Assembly (NCBI RefSeq): GCF_030247195.1
Contig: NC_080671.1
Location: 83,450,370-83,514,369 of the forward strand
Reading direction: 5' to 3'
DNA: 64,000 nucleotides
Source of the DNA: Topomyia yanbarensis
Taxonomy: Eukaryota; Arthropoda; Insecta; Diptera; Culicidae
The translations under genes and the position numbers were made by a program. Positions 19,342-30,950 of the stretch are shown here, piece after piece. The notes under the pieces are model-generated. The model saw nothing but the letters and a program-made list of their open reading frames with translations, searched no databases and had not been told where the DNA came from. Position 1 is the first letter of the stretch. The number at the start of each line of letters is the position of its first letter.

Positions 19342-21932
19342 GCGGCTGCGGTCGGGGTTGGCAGTTGGCGGGCTGGCGGCTCCGGCCCCAACACGAACTA
19401 ATGCATTGAATGAGGTTCGTTAATTTAGTGATGGTAGGTTTTATCCTCCCTTATTTGCGATATTTCAATTTTCACTTGCAAATTGATGATTTACAGCGAT
19501 AAATTGCAGAAAATAAGGTGGCTTGCACGGCGGACGATTCGGTAGCGGTCCAGACCTCTAATGTGGTGCGGAAATCAAATAACAGGGACCATCCGGTCCG
19601 GTTTGGTAAGTGCTGGATGAGGATAAAGTGGCTAAGGGTCTGAGCTAAATTGTTGTAATCAAATGAGTTTTTAGATTTTTGGTATGTTTTGTAAACTCTC
19701 TGATGGATTAATAAATCACTTAGAGATCCATACAATTCTAGACACAAGAGAATATGAATTTTAGTGTTGACGTATATCTAAGCATGTCCCAGTTGAATAA
19801 AGCGTAATCATTTAATTCAACATGAATTTAGTTTGGAAAAAGAGAAGCGATGTAAAATTAAACTAGCCAACATATAAAAAAGTCGTCATGAAGGAATAAA
19901 ACAATGTAGTTCATGATACGTAACGTCGTGTAAATAAGGTAAATTCGAAAAAGGATATGCCATTTTTTTACTCCTACGTCAGGTTCAGGAGACCTAAAGT
20001 TACACGATTCTTTCCAAATGTGTTGATTGTATATGGGGCCTATCACGGCAGATTTACAACCAAAATTTTAATTATGAGTTTTTGAACTTTTGAGTTTTAA
20101 AATTGAACAGTTTTCAAGCAATGTTAACTCGGGAACTATTCGATGTATGGAAAAATAATAATTTAAAAAAGTTACACTTTTGCATGACTTTATAGAAAAA
20201 AAACGAATTTTTTGTTTAATAACTTATTTATTGTGCAATTGTTATGAACAAACTCATCTTTTCTCTAGAGGGGCGCCTGGTGTAGTGGGCAAAAAAAATC
20301 GAATTCATTTTTATACGTTTAATTGTTAGTATTGAACCTCTAGAAACGTCTCCCGCAATCTCGGTAGTAACGCTTAACTTTCTTAATTTTAAACATCCAT
20401 GCATTCCTCGCGGGTATTTGCCGTAATACATGCAGATTTTAATCTATCGGAAACAATTTTCGAAAAACTTACAGCGATAAAAATACAGTGTAAACAATAC
20501 ACTTTAAACTACTTCTACCCAAATTAACAAGATAGAATACCTAGTGGATAATTTTGTATAGCGTTTTTTTTCGTGATGCGAGTTGATCTGGTTTGATTTT
20601 TTCTCGAAACCACGTTTTTCAAATTGACGAATACGATAACTCAAAAACTAATCATCGATTTTTTATGAGAATGCACAATATGTGTAGCCCGTTGACGAAC
20701 CATAGAAAACTGAATAAAAACCATTTTCCGATACTCTAACCCTTTTCTATTTTTTTTTTTTGCTTCATCGAGTAACTACAAGTCAAAGCATTACAAATCT
20801 TATTGAATTTCCTTCGTCAGATAATTTTATCAAAAGTTTTCGTGTGCGCCGCAGTGCTCCTAGACGTGGAAATAGTCACAGTGGCACGACGAGTGATAAA
20901 ACACCAAAAATCAATGTCTTGTAAATCTCTTGTAAATATTTATTTTATTTTTCTCTCAGTTTGAATAAAAGTATCTCAAAATTTTAAGATAATCGGATGA
21001 AAAATGAATATTTAACATGTCGTTGAAGCAAGTGATGCCGAGGATTTCTGTTCAATTCAATTCATTAAATTTGTTAGTACCATAGAACTTCAAATGGCGA
21101 TATCTCAAGAACTACATAGCCGATTGCAACTATTTTAAGTTATTTGGAAAGAATAATAAATATTCTAAACTATAGATGTGAGCTTTAAGCGTAAAAAATC
21201 TTAACCTCTGTTCTACACCAAGAAAATTCAATTAAGAAATTCAATGTCATATCTGTTATTTATTTGCATACGTCTTCCAATTTTTGAGATGGTCTCCCAT
21301 ACGTCACTTATCATGAATCTGACTTAAAATTTAGTGTAGTTTCAAGATATATAGGCCTCATCTTGCGCATTTTTGCGCCGAACTTACCATATCTATGTTT
21401 TTGAAAATACCCATATGGAGACGCCCTGTAGATCATATATCTCCTTACAAACTGGTTGCCTAAACAACATAATATTACTGAAAAAATAGTAGTTTTTACT
21501 AGTTTCGTCAACCATTTCTGCTATCCGATGTGATTGGCTATTGCGATTAACGTATATATTAACCCTTTAACGACCAACACTTTAAAATGGGTTTACATAA
21601 AAGTTGTCGAAAAATAGAAATATGGAATTTCAAAACTGATAGCAGGAATGGATTCAGCGACCCAAAATTAGTTAAAACCCCAATTTTTAGGCACATAGAC
21701 CAATTTTTTATAATTTTGTTACAACTTTGTATGAACAGGTGCCACTGTGCGTCTGTCTACTCTTGGAACGCTCGTATATGTGGCTCTGCGGGACTGAAAA
21801 TATTTTTTTTATGCACAATGATTGTATAAATAGATCTGAATATTACACCAAAGATCCATTATTAACTTGCCTTCAAAATCGTAAAATAAAATAACTTTCG
21901 GTTTGAGCACTTTACAGCAGGCGTTCCCCTTG
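19342..21932. other. AT-rich stretch with a dispersed repeat shared with 53.3-54.0 kb
   Basis: 19342-19400 is a GC-rich patch. 20315-20380 (AATTGTTAGTATTGAACCTCTAGAA...CTCCCGCAATCTCGGT) matches 53325-53385. 20690-20900 (GACGAACCATAGAAAACTGAATAA...CATCGAGTAACTACAAGTC...GACGTGGAAAT) matches 53660-53905. 21740-21830 (CTACTCTTGGAACGCTCGTATATGT...GACTGAAAATATTTTTTTT) matches 53915-53985. The order is kept, but here about 840 bases of unrelated sequence separate the last two blocks, so one locus has an insertion or the other a deletion. No gene seen. Confidence 0.55.
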
Positions 21933-21945
21933 AATAATAAGAATC

Positions 21946-22113
21946 GGGGCGGGCATAGCGTAGTTGGTAAATTGATTGCCTTGTACGAAGCTCACCTGGG
22001 TTCGATTCCCAACCCCACACATAGGGTTAGAGATTTTTTCAAACGAGATTTCTCTAACTTGAAAAGAAGCAAATAACCCTAAGGTTAAAACCTCTATAAT
22101 AAAAATTTAAAAA
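21946..22113 (+). mobile_element. tRNA-derived SINE (Feilai-type), copy 3, with 13-bp target duplication
   Basis: Flanked by perfect direct repeats AATAATAAGAATC (21933-21945 and 22114-22126), which define its ends. It contains GGGCATAGCGTAGTTGGTAAA, B box GGTTCGATTCC, CATAGGGTTAGAGATTTTTTC, and CTAACTTGAAAAGAAGCAAATAACC. It ends CCTCTATAATAAAAATTTAAA. This is the cleanest SINE insertion in the window and confirms retroposition. Confidence 0.9.
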
Positions 22114-22197
22114 AATAATAAGAATCATGCTAAAAAGATTGTCTAAAAATTTTGGAGTGGATCTCAAAATATTTTGCGAGATTTTACAATTATAACA

Positions 22198-22620
22198 TTA
22201 AAAAACGCTTTTAATCCACCTAACAGTGTGATGAGACATTTATTAAAACTCTTAGAACTCTCTCTTCGGATATTACATCGATCAAATTGGCACGGGACAA
22301 CATCGCGAGTTATTTCGAAATTCAAATCAAATCAAACGTAAAGCGAAAAAAACTGCATTTTAAGATAAGCGGACAATCGACTTATTACTTATTACTAATG
22401 TTTTGTGAATGAAATATTTAAGTTCTTCATTCAATGCATTATTAATGGGAAAACTCAATTCTCTAAAAGGACTGTATAGGTTGATATATCCTTAATTCTC
22501 AGAACGATCTGAGGACAATAACTGAAATTGCAGCCCTTGATAACAAGCTACCTCAACGCGATTATTTTGATATTGACTTTTTCCAAAAGTGACCTCGCAG
22601 TGAGCAACATATTTTGGATA
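22198..22620 (+). repeat. Dispersed repeat related to 6420-6770 and to 48205-48359/51769-52000
   Basis: It starts AAAAAACGCTTTTAATCCACCTAACAGTGTGATGAGACATTT, as at 6416. It continues with the same words as the other copies: TTGGCACGGGACAACATC, TTATTACTAATG, TTCTTCATTCAATGCATTATTAATGGGAAAACTCAATT, and ACTGAAATTGCAGCCCTTGATAACAAGCTACCTC (compare 51933-51968). No terminal repeats or coding capacity were seen; it is a truncated non-autonomous element. Confidence 0.6.
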
Positions 22621-25132
22621 TATAAAAAATCCTGCGTATGCCCTACGAAATTTAAACACCTTTTGTTTTTGGTTCTAGGTCATAGATCACGGGAGATAAA
22701 TGTTCGGCAATGGACGCTTTTCAAAAGAGCTTGCCTGCGGGAAAATGCTGTCCCACTGGCATCTTGTGTTGAAAATACTTTTGTTATTTGTACATCAGAA
22801 CTGGTATTATAAATCCTATTTTACGGAATCTCAATTTATCTTTACATTGCGTCAAATAAAATTTCCAAAACATGTCTATTTTTACGTGCTCTACAGTGGT
22901 GTAGCCCATTTAAAAAATTTTGCAGTCTTGGTTAAAGAAAATAGATCCGCTAAATATTTATATAACTAGGTAATATACAAACAGTGGTGTATCCAAAAGG
23001 TGGGTCATGGGGGTTTGGACTCCTCTCGAAAACTTTCAACCTGTTGAGAAATTTTAAATTAGTTTGAATTTTTTATTAGTTTCAAACTCAAAATCTTTTC
23101 AACCATCAATACTGATTTTCAAAAAAACTGATTGATTGAAAAATTATCTCCAAAACTTAACGTAGGGGTTAGGTATTTTTTACATACAACGTGTATGCAA
23201 AGTTTGAAGGAAATCGGTTAAGTAGTTTTTGAATGGCTGGTAACACCGCAAATCATGGTTATTACAGAGACGTTCTACCGAAAGCTTCGACACCAAGTCG
23301 TTTGTTGATATTTTTGCATAGGAAAATTACAGGAAAATTATGTTATTGAAATGATACACTATAATATACAAAGGTTTTGTTCAATTCGCTTCACGCAAAG
23401 CTCTAAAAAAATCGCAGAGTGTTTTTTACGCTGAAAACCCTTACACTCCACCCGCTCCTTAAATGAGGTTTTTACGTATTACGTATTGTTCAATGTTCAT
23501 TTTAAAATCGAAATTTCGAACCCTTTTCGATTTTTTTTTCTGAATCATTTACTTCATTTGGACAATTTTGCTTGAAGTTTTTGAAATTGGTACTATGGGA
23601 AAATATGGAGGTAAAATATAATAAACGCTATAACTTTTGAAGTAGCACTCAGAAAATTACAATTCATACCTCTTTTTGAAGGAAATAATTGGAGTAGAGC
23701 TGTTTGTCTAAAAAACGGGAAAGCGGGATACTGGCTCATTTTGTACCCAAAATCCCCAATCTTTAATAATTTGTCTGCACCGTACTGCGAATCATACGTA
23801 GTTTGCAGTTTTCTAATGTGAAAAAATCATAGAAATTCAACGGAACCTTAGCAACCTTTGTCCGAATATGAGAAGTTGAGGTTGTAGGGCCTTTCGTCAT
23901 TCATATTAAATTTTATTATTTTCTCGTGCATATATCTTTATTATTGTTCAATCAATTTTTATAAAATGTTCATAAAACCTTGTTGAACATGAAAAATCCT
24001 GAGGAACAAAATAAGTAGATTCGTTGGTGGTAAAATTCAGAAACATCAGATTGAACAAATTGAAACTTGAAATCATTTCTAGTGGTTCTAGGTAGAAAAA
24101 TCAAATGCAAAATATATCCTGATATCATCCTTTTCCGCTTTATTGAAATTAAATTCGGCTGGTATACTAAAACGGATCATTACCACACGGAAAAATTCTA
24201 ATCTATTCTATTCTAACCTTTACACAGCCAGTATTGAAAAGCATCCTGGAAAGCACTGCCGTTATTCTTTAGTATTTTTCTTGTTAACATAAAAATTTGA
24301 AACATATTATAATATGTCGCAAATATCAAAACGGTCAGGGATACTGTTCAGAGTTGTTTGTAAATGTTCCAATATTATACGGCAATTGAATTTGGACAAT
24401 TTAACCAACGAATCGTTTTGCAACTTGAATGAGGAAGAAACGAGGACAACCGTACCAACCGTTTCAGATTATAGAAGGTTAGGATAAAACGTTAGGAGTG
24501 ACTTGGCTAAGAATGTCTTCTTTGGTCCTTTGGGATGAGACAAAGGGTATTTACACCTTGCCCTGGCGAATGAGCCTAGGTTATATCGCCTTTGCCTGCC
24601 TGGTTCATCTAATGACCCACCGCTAGTGATAAAATTATATTTTTCGGTATTTGGTTTGAACTGAGTTTTGTAATAAATGATTTAAAAATGTATCTTTCAT
24701 ATACGTGTTATTTCGAATACTTATCTGACTTTCTGCTGGATCAAGCAAGATAGTGAGAACAGCGCTGCCGGTGTTTCATTTCACATTTAGCAGCTTTCAT
24801 TGGACTTCAAACATATTAATATCACATTCTGCAATAATTTTATTAGATAATTTTTCACAACACGAGATTTTCTTGCGGTGAAAAAAATCTGAAGAGGGCA
24901 CGATTCGCCACACAAGGAATGAGGTTAGACTTATTCACTATACGAAAAAGTGATTTCCACTCCCACTACTTATAAAACCATGAAAAACGGTTTTACACAC
25001 TCACTCAACGTTGAGGACCAGATTTATTACAACAAAGTTTTCTTTAACATTGTAAAATTTTCCACAGCCAAAAATTCCACACGAAAACTTTTGACGTCTT
25101 GAAGACTCGACGCCTACTTCTGTTAATTACTA
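22621..25132. other. AT-rich stretch without a recognised gene
   Basis: No coding sequence is supported. CACACGGAAAAATTC at 24186 resembles the start of the repeat at 25133 and the inverted motif near 29890. 24470-24620 (GTTAGGAGTGACTTGGCTAAG...ATGAGCCTAGGTTATATCGCC) is a less AT-rich block that looks transposon-derived, but I cannot name it. Confidence 0.4.
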
Positions 25133-25760
25133 CACGGAAAAAAATTCGTTCATGAATTCATGAACAAAAAATTACCGTCGTCGTGATTAAGTTCCTGAAA
25201 CTATGGATAATAAACCTCGTACTCATGAAATTATGTAATGTTCGGATGGGTTACTGTGGTTGTTTCCTGGACATGTTTAGTTTTTGTTACAATTCTTGTT
25301 GATACTTTAGGGATGCATTGGTTTGTAGTACATCAATTAAAGCTATGTGCATAATTTCAGGAGTTTAGTCGCGATTTTTGTTTTTTCTCATCACGTTACT
25401 GTGATATTTTATTTATGAGTTTAGTATCGGATTTTTGTGGCAAAGTAGCACGATTTATGTTCATGTTTTCAGGGCTTTAATCACGACATTCGTAATTTAT
25501 ATTCACAATTTCGTGTGAGTAGTGTAAATTATGTTCATGGTTTCAGGAGCTAAGTCACGATTTCCGTTTATTTCTGTTCAGGTTATCGTGATACCTTAAT
25601 CATAAGTAGAGTGAGTTGTGTTCATGATTTGAGGATCAAATTCACGATTTTTGAATTTTTAGTCAAGAGTAGTGTAGTTTATGTTCATGATTTCACGATC
25701 TAAGTAACGATTGTTTTAATTGATATGCACGTTATTAAGATATTTTATTCTTGAGCTCAC
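25133..25760. repeat. Element end (ACACGGAAAAAAATTCG) with GTTCATGATTTCAGGAGCTAA subrepeats
   Basis: Starts ACACGGAAAAAAATTC followed by the perfect 18-bp palindrome GTTCATGAATTCATGAAC (25148-25165). Then a motif close to GTTCATGATTTCAGGAGCTAA-GTCACGATTT recurs near 25349, 25458, 25534, 25619 and 25683, spaced about 65-110 bases, with ATAGTGTAAATTAT-like words between. An inverted ACACGGAAAAAA end lies near 29885, but the 4.7 kb between holds other elements, so pairing of the two ends is not established. Confidence 0.5.
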
Positions 25761-26029
25761 TTTTTATTTGACACGTGGAGTAATGTACTAACTTCATATT
25801 AAATTATAATCGGAGTTTTTACTCGGAGTAATGTGAAAATTTCAAGAGCATGATCAGAGCGGAGTTTTCAATTTCAGTGAAATTAATTGATAGCTGATAT
25901 CCTCCAGTTTTGAGCTATCACCTTTTCGGATGAATATCAATTCAACACTAATATCATTTCACTTACTGAATGATAGTGATCAAGCAAGAAAATTGGAAAA
26001 CGATGATGGTGGAAATAAGATGGAATGTT

Positions 26030-26205
26030 AAACCAAGGTTGGACTAACGTCGGACCAATGTCGGGCAATGTTGGACCGACATCGGGCCAATACCAGACCA
26101 ACGTCGGGCCTACATTGGTTTTGCGTCGGACCAATGTCAGACCGATATCGGACCAAAATTGGACTAATGTCGGACAAACATAGGATCAATGTCGAACGGT
26201 ATGTT
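26030..26205. repeat. Minisatellite, about 12-bp unit GGACCAATGTCG
   Basis: Roughly 14 imperfect copies of (G)GACCAATGTCGG with variants GACTAACGTCGG, GACCGACATCGG, GACCAACGTCGG. On the minus strand this reads as VGPTL-type peptide repeats (frame 26134-25937), which is not evidence for a protein. Confidence 0.75.
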
Positions 26206-26331
26206 GTTTAAAATATCTCTTCGCTGGCAGTCAATGTCAGTGACTGATGCATTCAACTGAAAATTCAATAAAATGAGTGATGGTTTAGTTTGTTCGCCTA
26301 TCACGTGTTCTGATACAACTAGTATAGTATT

Positions 26332-27166
26332 TTGAATCCTGGTGGCAAACTATTTTTCGCTAACGATGTTGAACTATATTACGTAATTCGTGATCAGTTC
26401 GACTGCCTGGTTCTGCAAACCGTTCTGGATACTCTTAACGACTGGTGTGTGCGGAATATGATGGTTTTGTGCATTCCCAAATGCAGTGTCATCAGCTTTC
26501 ATCGCACTAGGAACACCTTCCCTTTTGATTATAATATATCTGGAAATCAGCTACGACGTGTTGACTACATCAAAGACCTTGGAGTGATACTGGATTATAA
26601 GCTAACTCACCATCGTCATTTCTCTGCTACAATCGACAAGGCCAATCGTCAACTGGGATTCATGTTTAAGATATCCAACGAATTTTGTGATCCTTTGTAT
26701 TTTAAAGCTCTTAACTGTTCATTAGTGCGTTCGATGCTAGAATTTGGAAATGTCGTTTGGAATCCTTACCATTCTGTTTGGATCAATAGGATCGATGGCG
26801 TTCAGAGACGGTTTGTCCGATATGCTCTGCGTTTCTTGCCATGGAGTGATCCGCAAAACTTGCCGCCGTATGAAGACCGCTGTCGATTGTTAGGCTTGCA
26901 CACTCTTGCTGAAAAGAGAATGACATCGCATGCAGTCTTTGTGGCCAAAATACTGCTGGATGAATACGACGTACTTGACCTACTAGCACAAATGCATTTC
27001 TATGCGCCAGCTCGTACTCTTCGCCAAAGATTGATGCTTGTTCCTGAAATGAGACCAACTGACTATGCTGCCAACAGTCCTGTTATCGCAATGGTTCTCC
27101 GAATTATTTGATTTTAACCTCACCGCATCTGGATTTAGACGACGAATTAAATCACACTTGTTTTAG
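26332..27166 (+). pseudogene. 5'-truncated LINE ORF2 (RT C-terminal half), Jockey/CR1-like
   Basis: An open frame of 259 codons starts just before the RT catalytic block: GGKLFFANDVELYYVIRDQF. It continues with RRVDYIKDLGVILDYKLTHH, LVRSMLEFGNVVWNPYHSVW and INRIDGVQRRFVRYALRFLP, then FYAPARTLRQRLMLVPEMRP. The catalytic FADD is FAND, so the enzyme is dead. A frameshift near 27095 moves the true C terminus into another frame (FDFNLTASGFRRRIKSHLF, stop near 27166). No RT sequence precedes 26332, so the copy is 5' truncated, and the apparent ATG is incidental. Its 3' UTR ends with AATACAAATACAAATACAAA near 27230. Confidence 0.88.
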
Positions 27167-27339
27167 GAAATTTCATTAAGACATTAAATGTTAGATGAAT
27201 ACAATTTTTACCAATACAAATACAAATACAAACTGAACTGATATTGTCCAGCTCTGGGTCAGAGCTGCGTAAAATTGAAATTGATTACGGATGTCTTCAA
27301 AATTTGACAAGCTTTCAAGATAGATCGTAAATCACGTAC

Positions 27340-27720
27340 TACGATTCATGGACCACACGGTGTATTTCTTAGAACAACTTTAGGCAAACAAATTCACCAT
27401 CTCTGAAACTTCGGAATATGAAAGAATGGACTTTCCTCTTTCATTTGAAACTAAGATCAAAATGATCCGTCGGGGGGTCCAGAGCAACTTTTTTTTTGAA
27501 GTTTTTTTCGTAACAATATTGGTTTTACTACTCGAACTAGTTCATATTTCTGTCCCTAGATGGTGCTTTAGACATTCGAACAACACTAAAAGTGAGAATT
27601 TGATAGAAAATTTAATTGTCTGTTTGTTGACTACTAAAAATTGATCTGAAATCATCTGGAAAAGTTGTTTAAGATTTTAACAAAGTTATATCTAAGATAG
27701 TTTCACACGAGGTCTAGTGG
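27340..27720 (+). repeat. Dispersed non-coding repeat, also at 53988-54330 and inverted at 29575-29725
   Basis: Shared ordered words are CACGGTGT..TT..AACAACTTTA, TGAAACTTCGGAATATGAAAGAATGGACTTTCC, TTTCATTTGAAA, GTCGGGGGGTC.AGA.CAACTTT, ACTAAAAGTGAGA, AATTGTCT and GAAAAGTTGTTTAAGATTTTAACAAAGTT. The inverted copy at 29575-29725 includes TTTCACTTTTAGTGTTGTTCGAATGACTAAAGCACCATCTAGGGA. A weaker relative sits at 1930-2085. The spread fits an old DNA-transposon-like family; no ends were fixed. Confidence 0.6.
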
Positions 27721-30134
27721 CTTGGAAATTTATTTTCTCGCACTTATTTCTCTACCAAAAAATAATTGGGTTTAGTGACATGAAAATATTTGACGGGATT
27801 CATTACTTATACTTCTTCGTTGACAATTCCTATTGACCTTCTGAAAATTGGGATGTTTGACAGAGACAGAAAACTATTTATGCTTTTGGTTCAAGTTTGT
27901 AATCTGTTATCTAGAAATTTGAACGGCTTTTTTATTACAGTCCTTAGTGGATTAAAACGATTTGTTTGCTTTTAAATCCCAACGTTTCGACGCCTTGTTT
28001 GCGCCTTCTTCAGGGGAGACTATATTGCGGAGTAACAGAGTAGACGAATTTTACATTTCACAATTAAAATAAAATATTACAAGAACTTACAAAAACTGAT
28101 TATCGTTCCTCGTTAATATCACTGACATGTAAGTGTATGGTCAATATATGGGGATTTTGCTTCTGGCACAAACGCTACAAATAATACACAATAAATTTAA
28201 CGAGCTACACACAAACTTTGACTAACTATTTAAACTGAATCTGGACTTACTGCAATAACGATGAATTTACACATTTGGTTAAATATTCTTTGGCTATGAT
28301 CGATCTTGTTTAGAGCAGACGTACAAAATGGGTGAAATATAGTTCTGTGTAGAAAGTGAAATGTTTCAGTGCTGGTGTGGAATTGTTTCAAATAGAGCTT
28401 ATGGTGGAGTGGACTTTTTGCGGGCGAAATAATTCTTTGTGGTGTGTAATATAGCTGCGTATTTGACGCTAAGATTGTGTACATCTGAGCGACTGTTGAC
28501 GGTATGGGGTGTATTAGTAATGTGACACATTTCTAAATATGGGAGAGACGATGAACGGAATGTGCGATCTACGATTTGTAATCTGTCCCGAAGGAACTAC
28601 CATTCATCGAAAGGTATTGCTTGGTTAAGAGGGTTTGCTTACATTTATGTTTCAGAATGGACCATACATCGCATAATTTAGGTTATGATCGTTTAAGTCA
28701 GCTATTATAATTCTGTTCAAGATGAAATGTTGGGACACAAGTTTATAATTGAACGCAAACCACAGAAGTAACTGTCCAAATTAGTGGTTAGTGTCAAAAC
28801 GATTCATGCAAATTTTTTCCGCAAAGTATATTGTTGCAGTAGGATTTTACGACCATTTCCTATCAATTATGCGAGAAATCGTTAATCAATTGATCCTAGA
28901 TTATGCGAAATGTATTACTTTTGAAAACAAAATATGATTTGAGTACAAGGAAAACCTTATATACATACAAATCCACGAATATATCCCAAAAAAAATTATA
29001 TTGATCCAAAAACTCAAAGTTTTTTGTTCACTGTTTGTCACATTGAGTTAATTTTGAAAAAGATAATCAGCGTTTTTAACCAAGCATTGCAATGAAATTC
29101 GCGAAATATTGCAATGGTGTTAACAGTTTCATTGAGTTTGTTCAAATATAAAAGTTGAAGTTCAGGACAAGTGAATTTTATACGAAGATGCTAACAAAGT
29201 AGGAGGTTCATGCAAAAATAGTTATCAGTCATCCCTGAGAACAATGGAAAAAATGAAAAAGAAGGCATACATCATTGAAAAAGCTGTTTCTGCGGGAGGA
29301 ATCACTCATTATCTTGGAAAAGAATATAAATATCATACTAGTTTGGTCAAAACTTGTCTAAGGTTTTTCATCCCAAAAATATTAATGGTGCCCTATATCA
29401 GGTGGAATCTGGAATAATAATTTTCAGCTAAAAGATGAGACTTTCCAAGCTCTCAAATTCATTCAGCGGACTGTTCAACTAAACACAGGTATTTGGCAAA
29501 TGAAAAAAGTGCGTGTGAATTGACTTACAAACCACTAGGGTTTTTGTAAAACTAACTTAGACTTAGACTTCGTTAAAATATTAAACAACTTTTCCGGATA
29601 TTTTTAAATCGGTTTTTAGTTGTTAACAAAGTTGTAGACAATTAAAATATCTATTATATTTTCACTTTTAGTGTTGTTCGAATGACTAAAGCACCATCTA
29701 GGGATACAAATATGAACTAGTTAATATGTAATATATCTCCGCTAATTAAAGCGTTATATAGGCGTTGGTGAATCGAAATGGAACATAATTTTAAAACACG
29801 TGATTTTTGTTCATGGGTCTTTTTCGTAACGTAAAAAAGTAATTGTTACAGAATTCATGGCACTTTAATCAGGATTTTAAGAACATTTTTTCCGTGTATA
29901 TGCGTTTCGTTGAATTGTGACGATGATTTTAGCGGATTGCACACTTACTTCATCATGTTTGACTGTTGATTATCTAATAAGAGTTGCTTAGGAAATGGTA
30001 AGTAGGAATTCATATCAATTCGATCCATTTTAAAACCTCAACAGTATGATAGTCATCGTTGCCGGCCGCCCCCATCTCCATCGTTCACGGGGAAGGATAA
30101 AGGATATGGTAGACGGGAAGTGTTGATGTTCCAC
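27721..30134. other. AT-rich stretch without a recognised gene
   Basis: Contains CCCAACGTTTCGACGCCTTG...CCTTCTTCAGGGGA (27979-28017), a word combination often seen in transposon ends, but I could not define an element. 29575-29725 is the inverted repeat copy noted at 27340. 29780-29900 ends in an inverted ACACGGAAAAAA. 30058-30120 is a GC-richer block (GCCGGCCGCCCCC...CACGGGGAAGGATAAAGG) of transposon appearance. No coding frame is supported. Confidence 0.4.
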
Positions 30135-30147
30135 CTACTTAACGGAA

Positions 30148-30400
30148 CTGTATCGATTTTGTTGGCTATTTTCGGCAAATTTGAGACTAAGGGAAACGAA
30201 AGCAATGAAATTTCCTTTCGATCATGCCCATATGAGCCTGCCTAGTTCTAGTTTTCCGTTCTAAGTTTATGACTGATTCGCTCTAGAATTACCTATCCGT
30301 CTTTCAATTTCATTGCTTTCGTTTCTCTTAGTCTCAAATTTGCCGAAAATAGCCAACAAAATCGATACAGTAGAACCTTGCGGCAATTAAAACATAGTAG
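30148..30400. mobile_element. Hairpin insertion with 65-bp arms and a 13-bp target duplication
   Basis: Arms 30148-30212 and 30306-30370 are inverted copies with a single mismatch over 65 bases (starting CTGTATCGATTTTGTTGGC). The loop is 93 bases. The right arm is followed by 30 extra bases (TAGAACCTTGCGGCAATTAA...). Perfect direct repeats CTACTTAACGGAA at 30135-30147 and 30401-30413 bracket the whole 253-base unit. A 13-bp duplication fits LINE-driven retroposition better than a DNA transposon; an asymmetric terminal tail fits too. No protein is encoded. Confidence 0.7.
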
Positions 30401-30629
30401 CTACTTAACGGAAGGACGACGATTCGTCAGACTCTTCCATAGGTGTCGCGTAGTTGGTGGTTTGGAAAGGGTTTAAGGTCTAGGATTCGCTCCAAGCAAG
30501 CGATACGACCTGTAAAGCATATTTTATTAGGTAGTTGTTTAGTTAGTCTTCGAGTACACATTCACTCGTAAGAGAAAAGATCTTGCTTAGTTTTTGTTTT
30601 TTTTTTTAAACTCGGGGCAGCCGGCTACC

Positions 30630-30950
30630 GAGATGTTGTTTGGATCAATAGAATCGAAGGCGTTCATAGACGGGTTGCCAGGTACGCACTGCGTTTCTTG
30701 CCATGAAGCGATCCGCAAAACCTTGCGCCCTATGAACACCGCTGCTGCTTCCCAGAATCGTTGAAATTAAAATAAGGGTGGTTGATAACCTTAATAATTA
30801 TCATAATGTTACTCTAAGTAAATTGAAAGTGTCCTTCATGCATATTTTAAACTTTGACTGTTCAGCATTGCTGTACCTATGTACTGAAGTTATGAATGTG
30901 TCCTATGTTAATTAAATAAATTATGAAATGGAAATCGTTATCTCTTTAGA
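30630..30950 (+). pseudogene. Short LINE ORF2 fragment of the 26332 family
   Basis: 30637-30745 reads VVWINRIEGVHRRVARYALR followed by FLP, a stop, SDPQNLAPYEHRC. It is closely similar to the segment VWINRIDGVQRRFVRYALR-FLPWSDPQNLPPYEDRC of the copy at 26332, with TGG changed to TGA. It then jumps to what looks like a C-terminal/3' UTR portion ending ATTAAATAAATTATGAAATGG. An internal deletion has removed most of the C-terminal coding region. Confidence 0.75.

Noticed and set aside
25937..26134. VGPTL-repeat peptide on the minus strand
   Set aside because: Translation of the minisatellite at 26030-26205.
27979..28017. CCCAACGTTTCGACGCC...CTTCTTCAGGGG as an element terminus
   Set aside because: Reminiscent of transposon ends, but no inverted partner, tail or target duplication could be found.
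30415..30530. Possible tRNA-like SINE head (GCGTAGTTGGTGG ... GGATTCGCTCC)
   Set aside because: The B box is degenerate and no tail or duplication was seen; the match is too weak to call.
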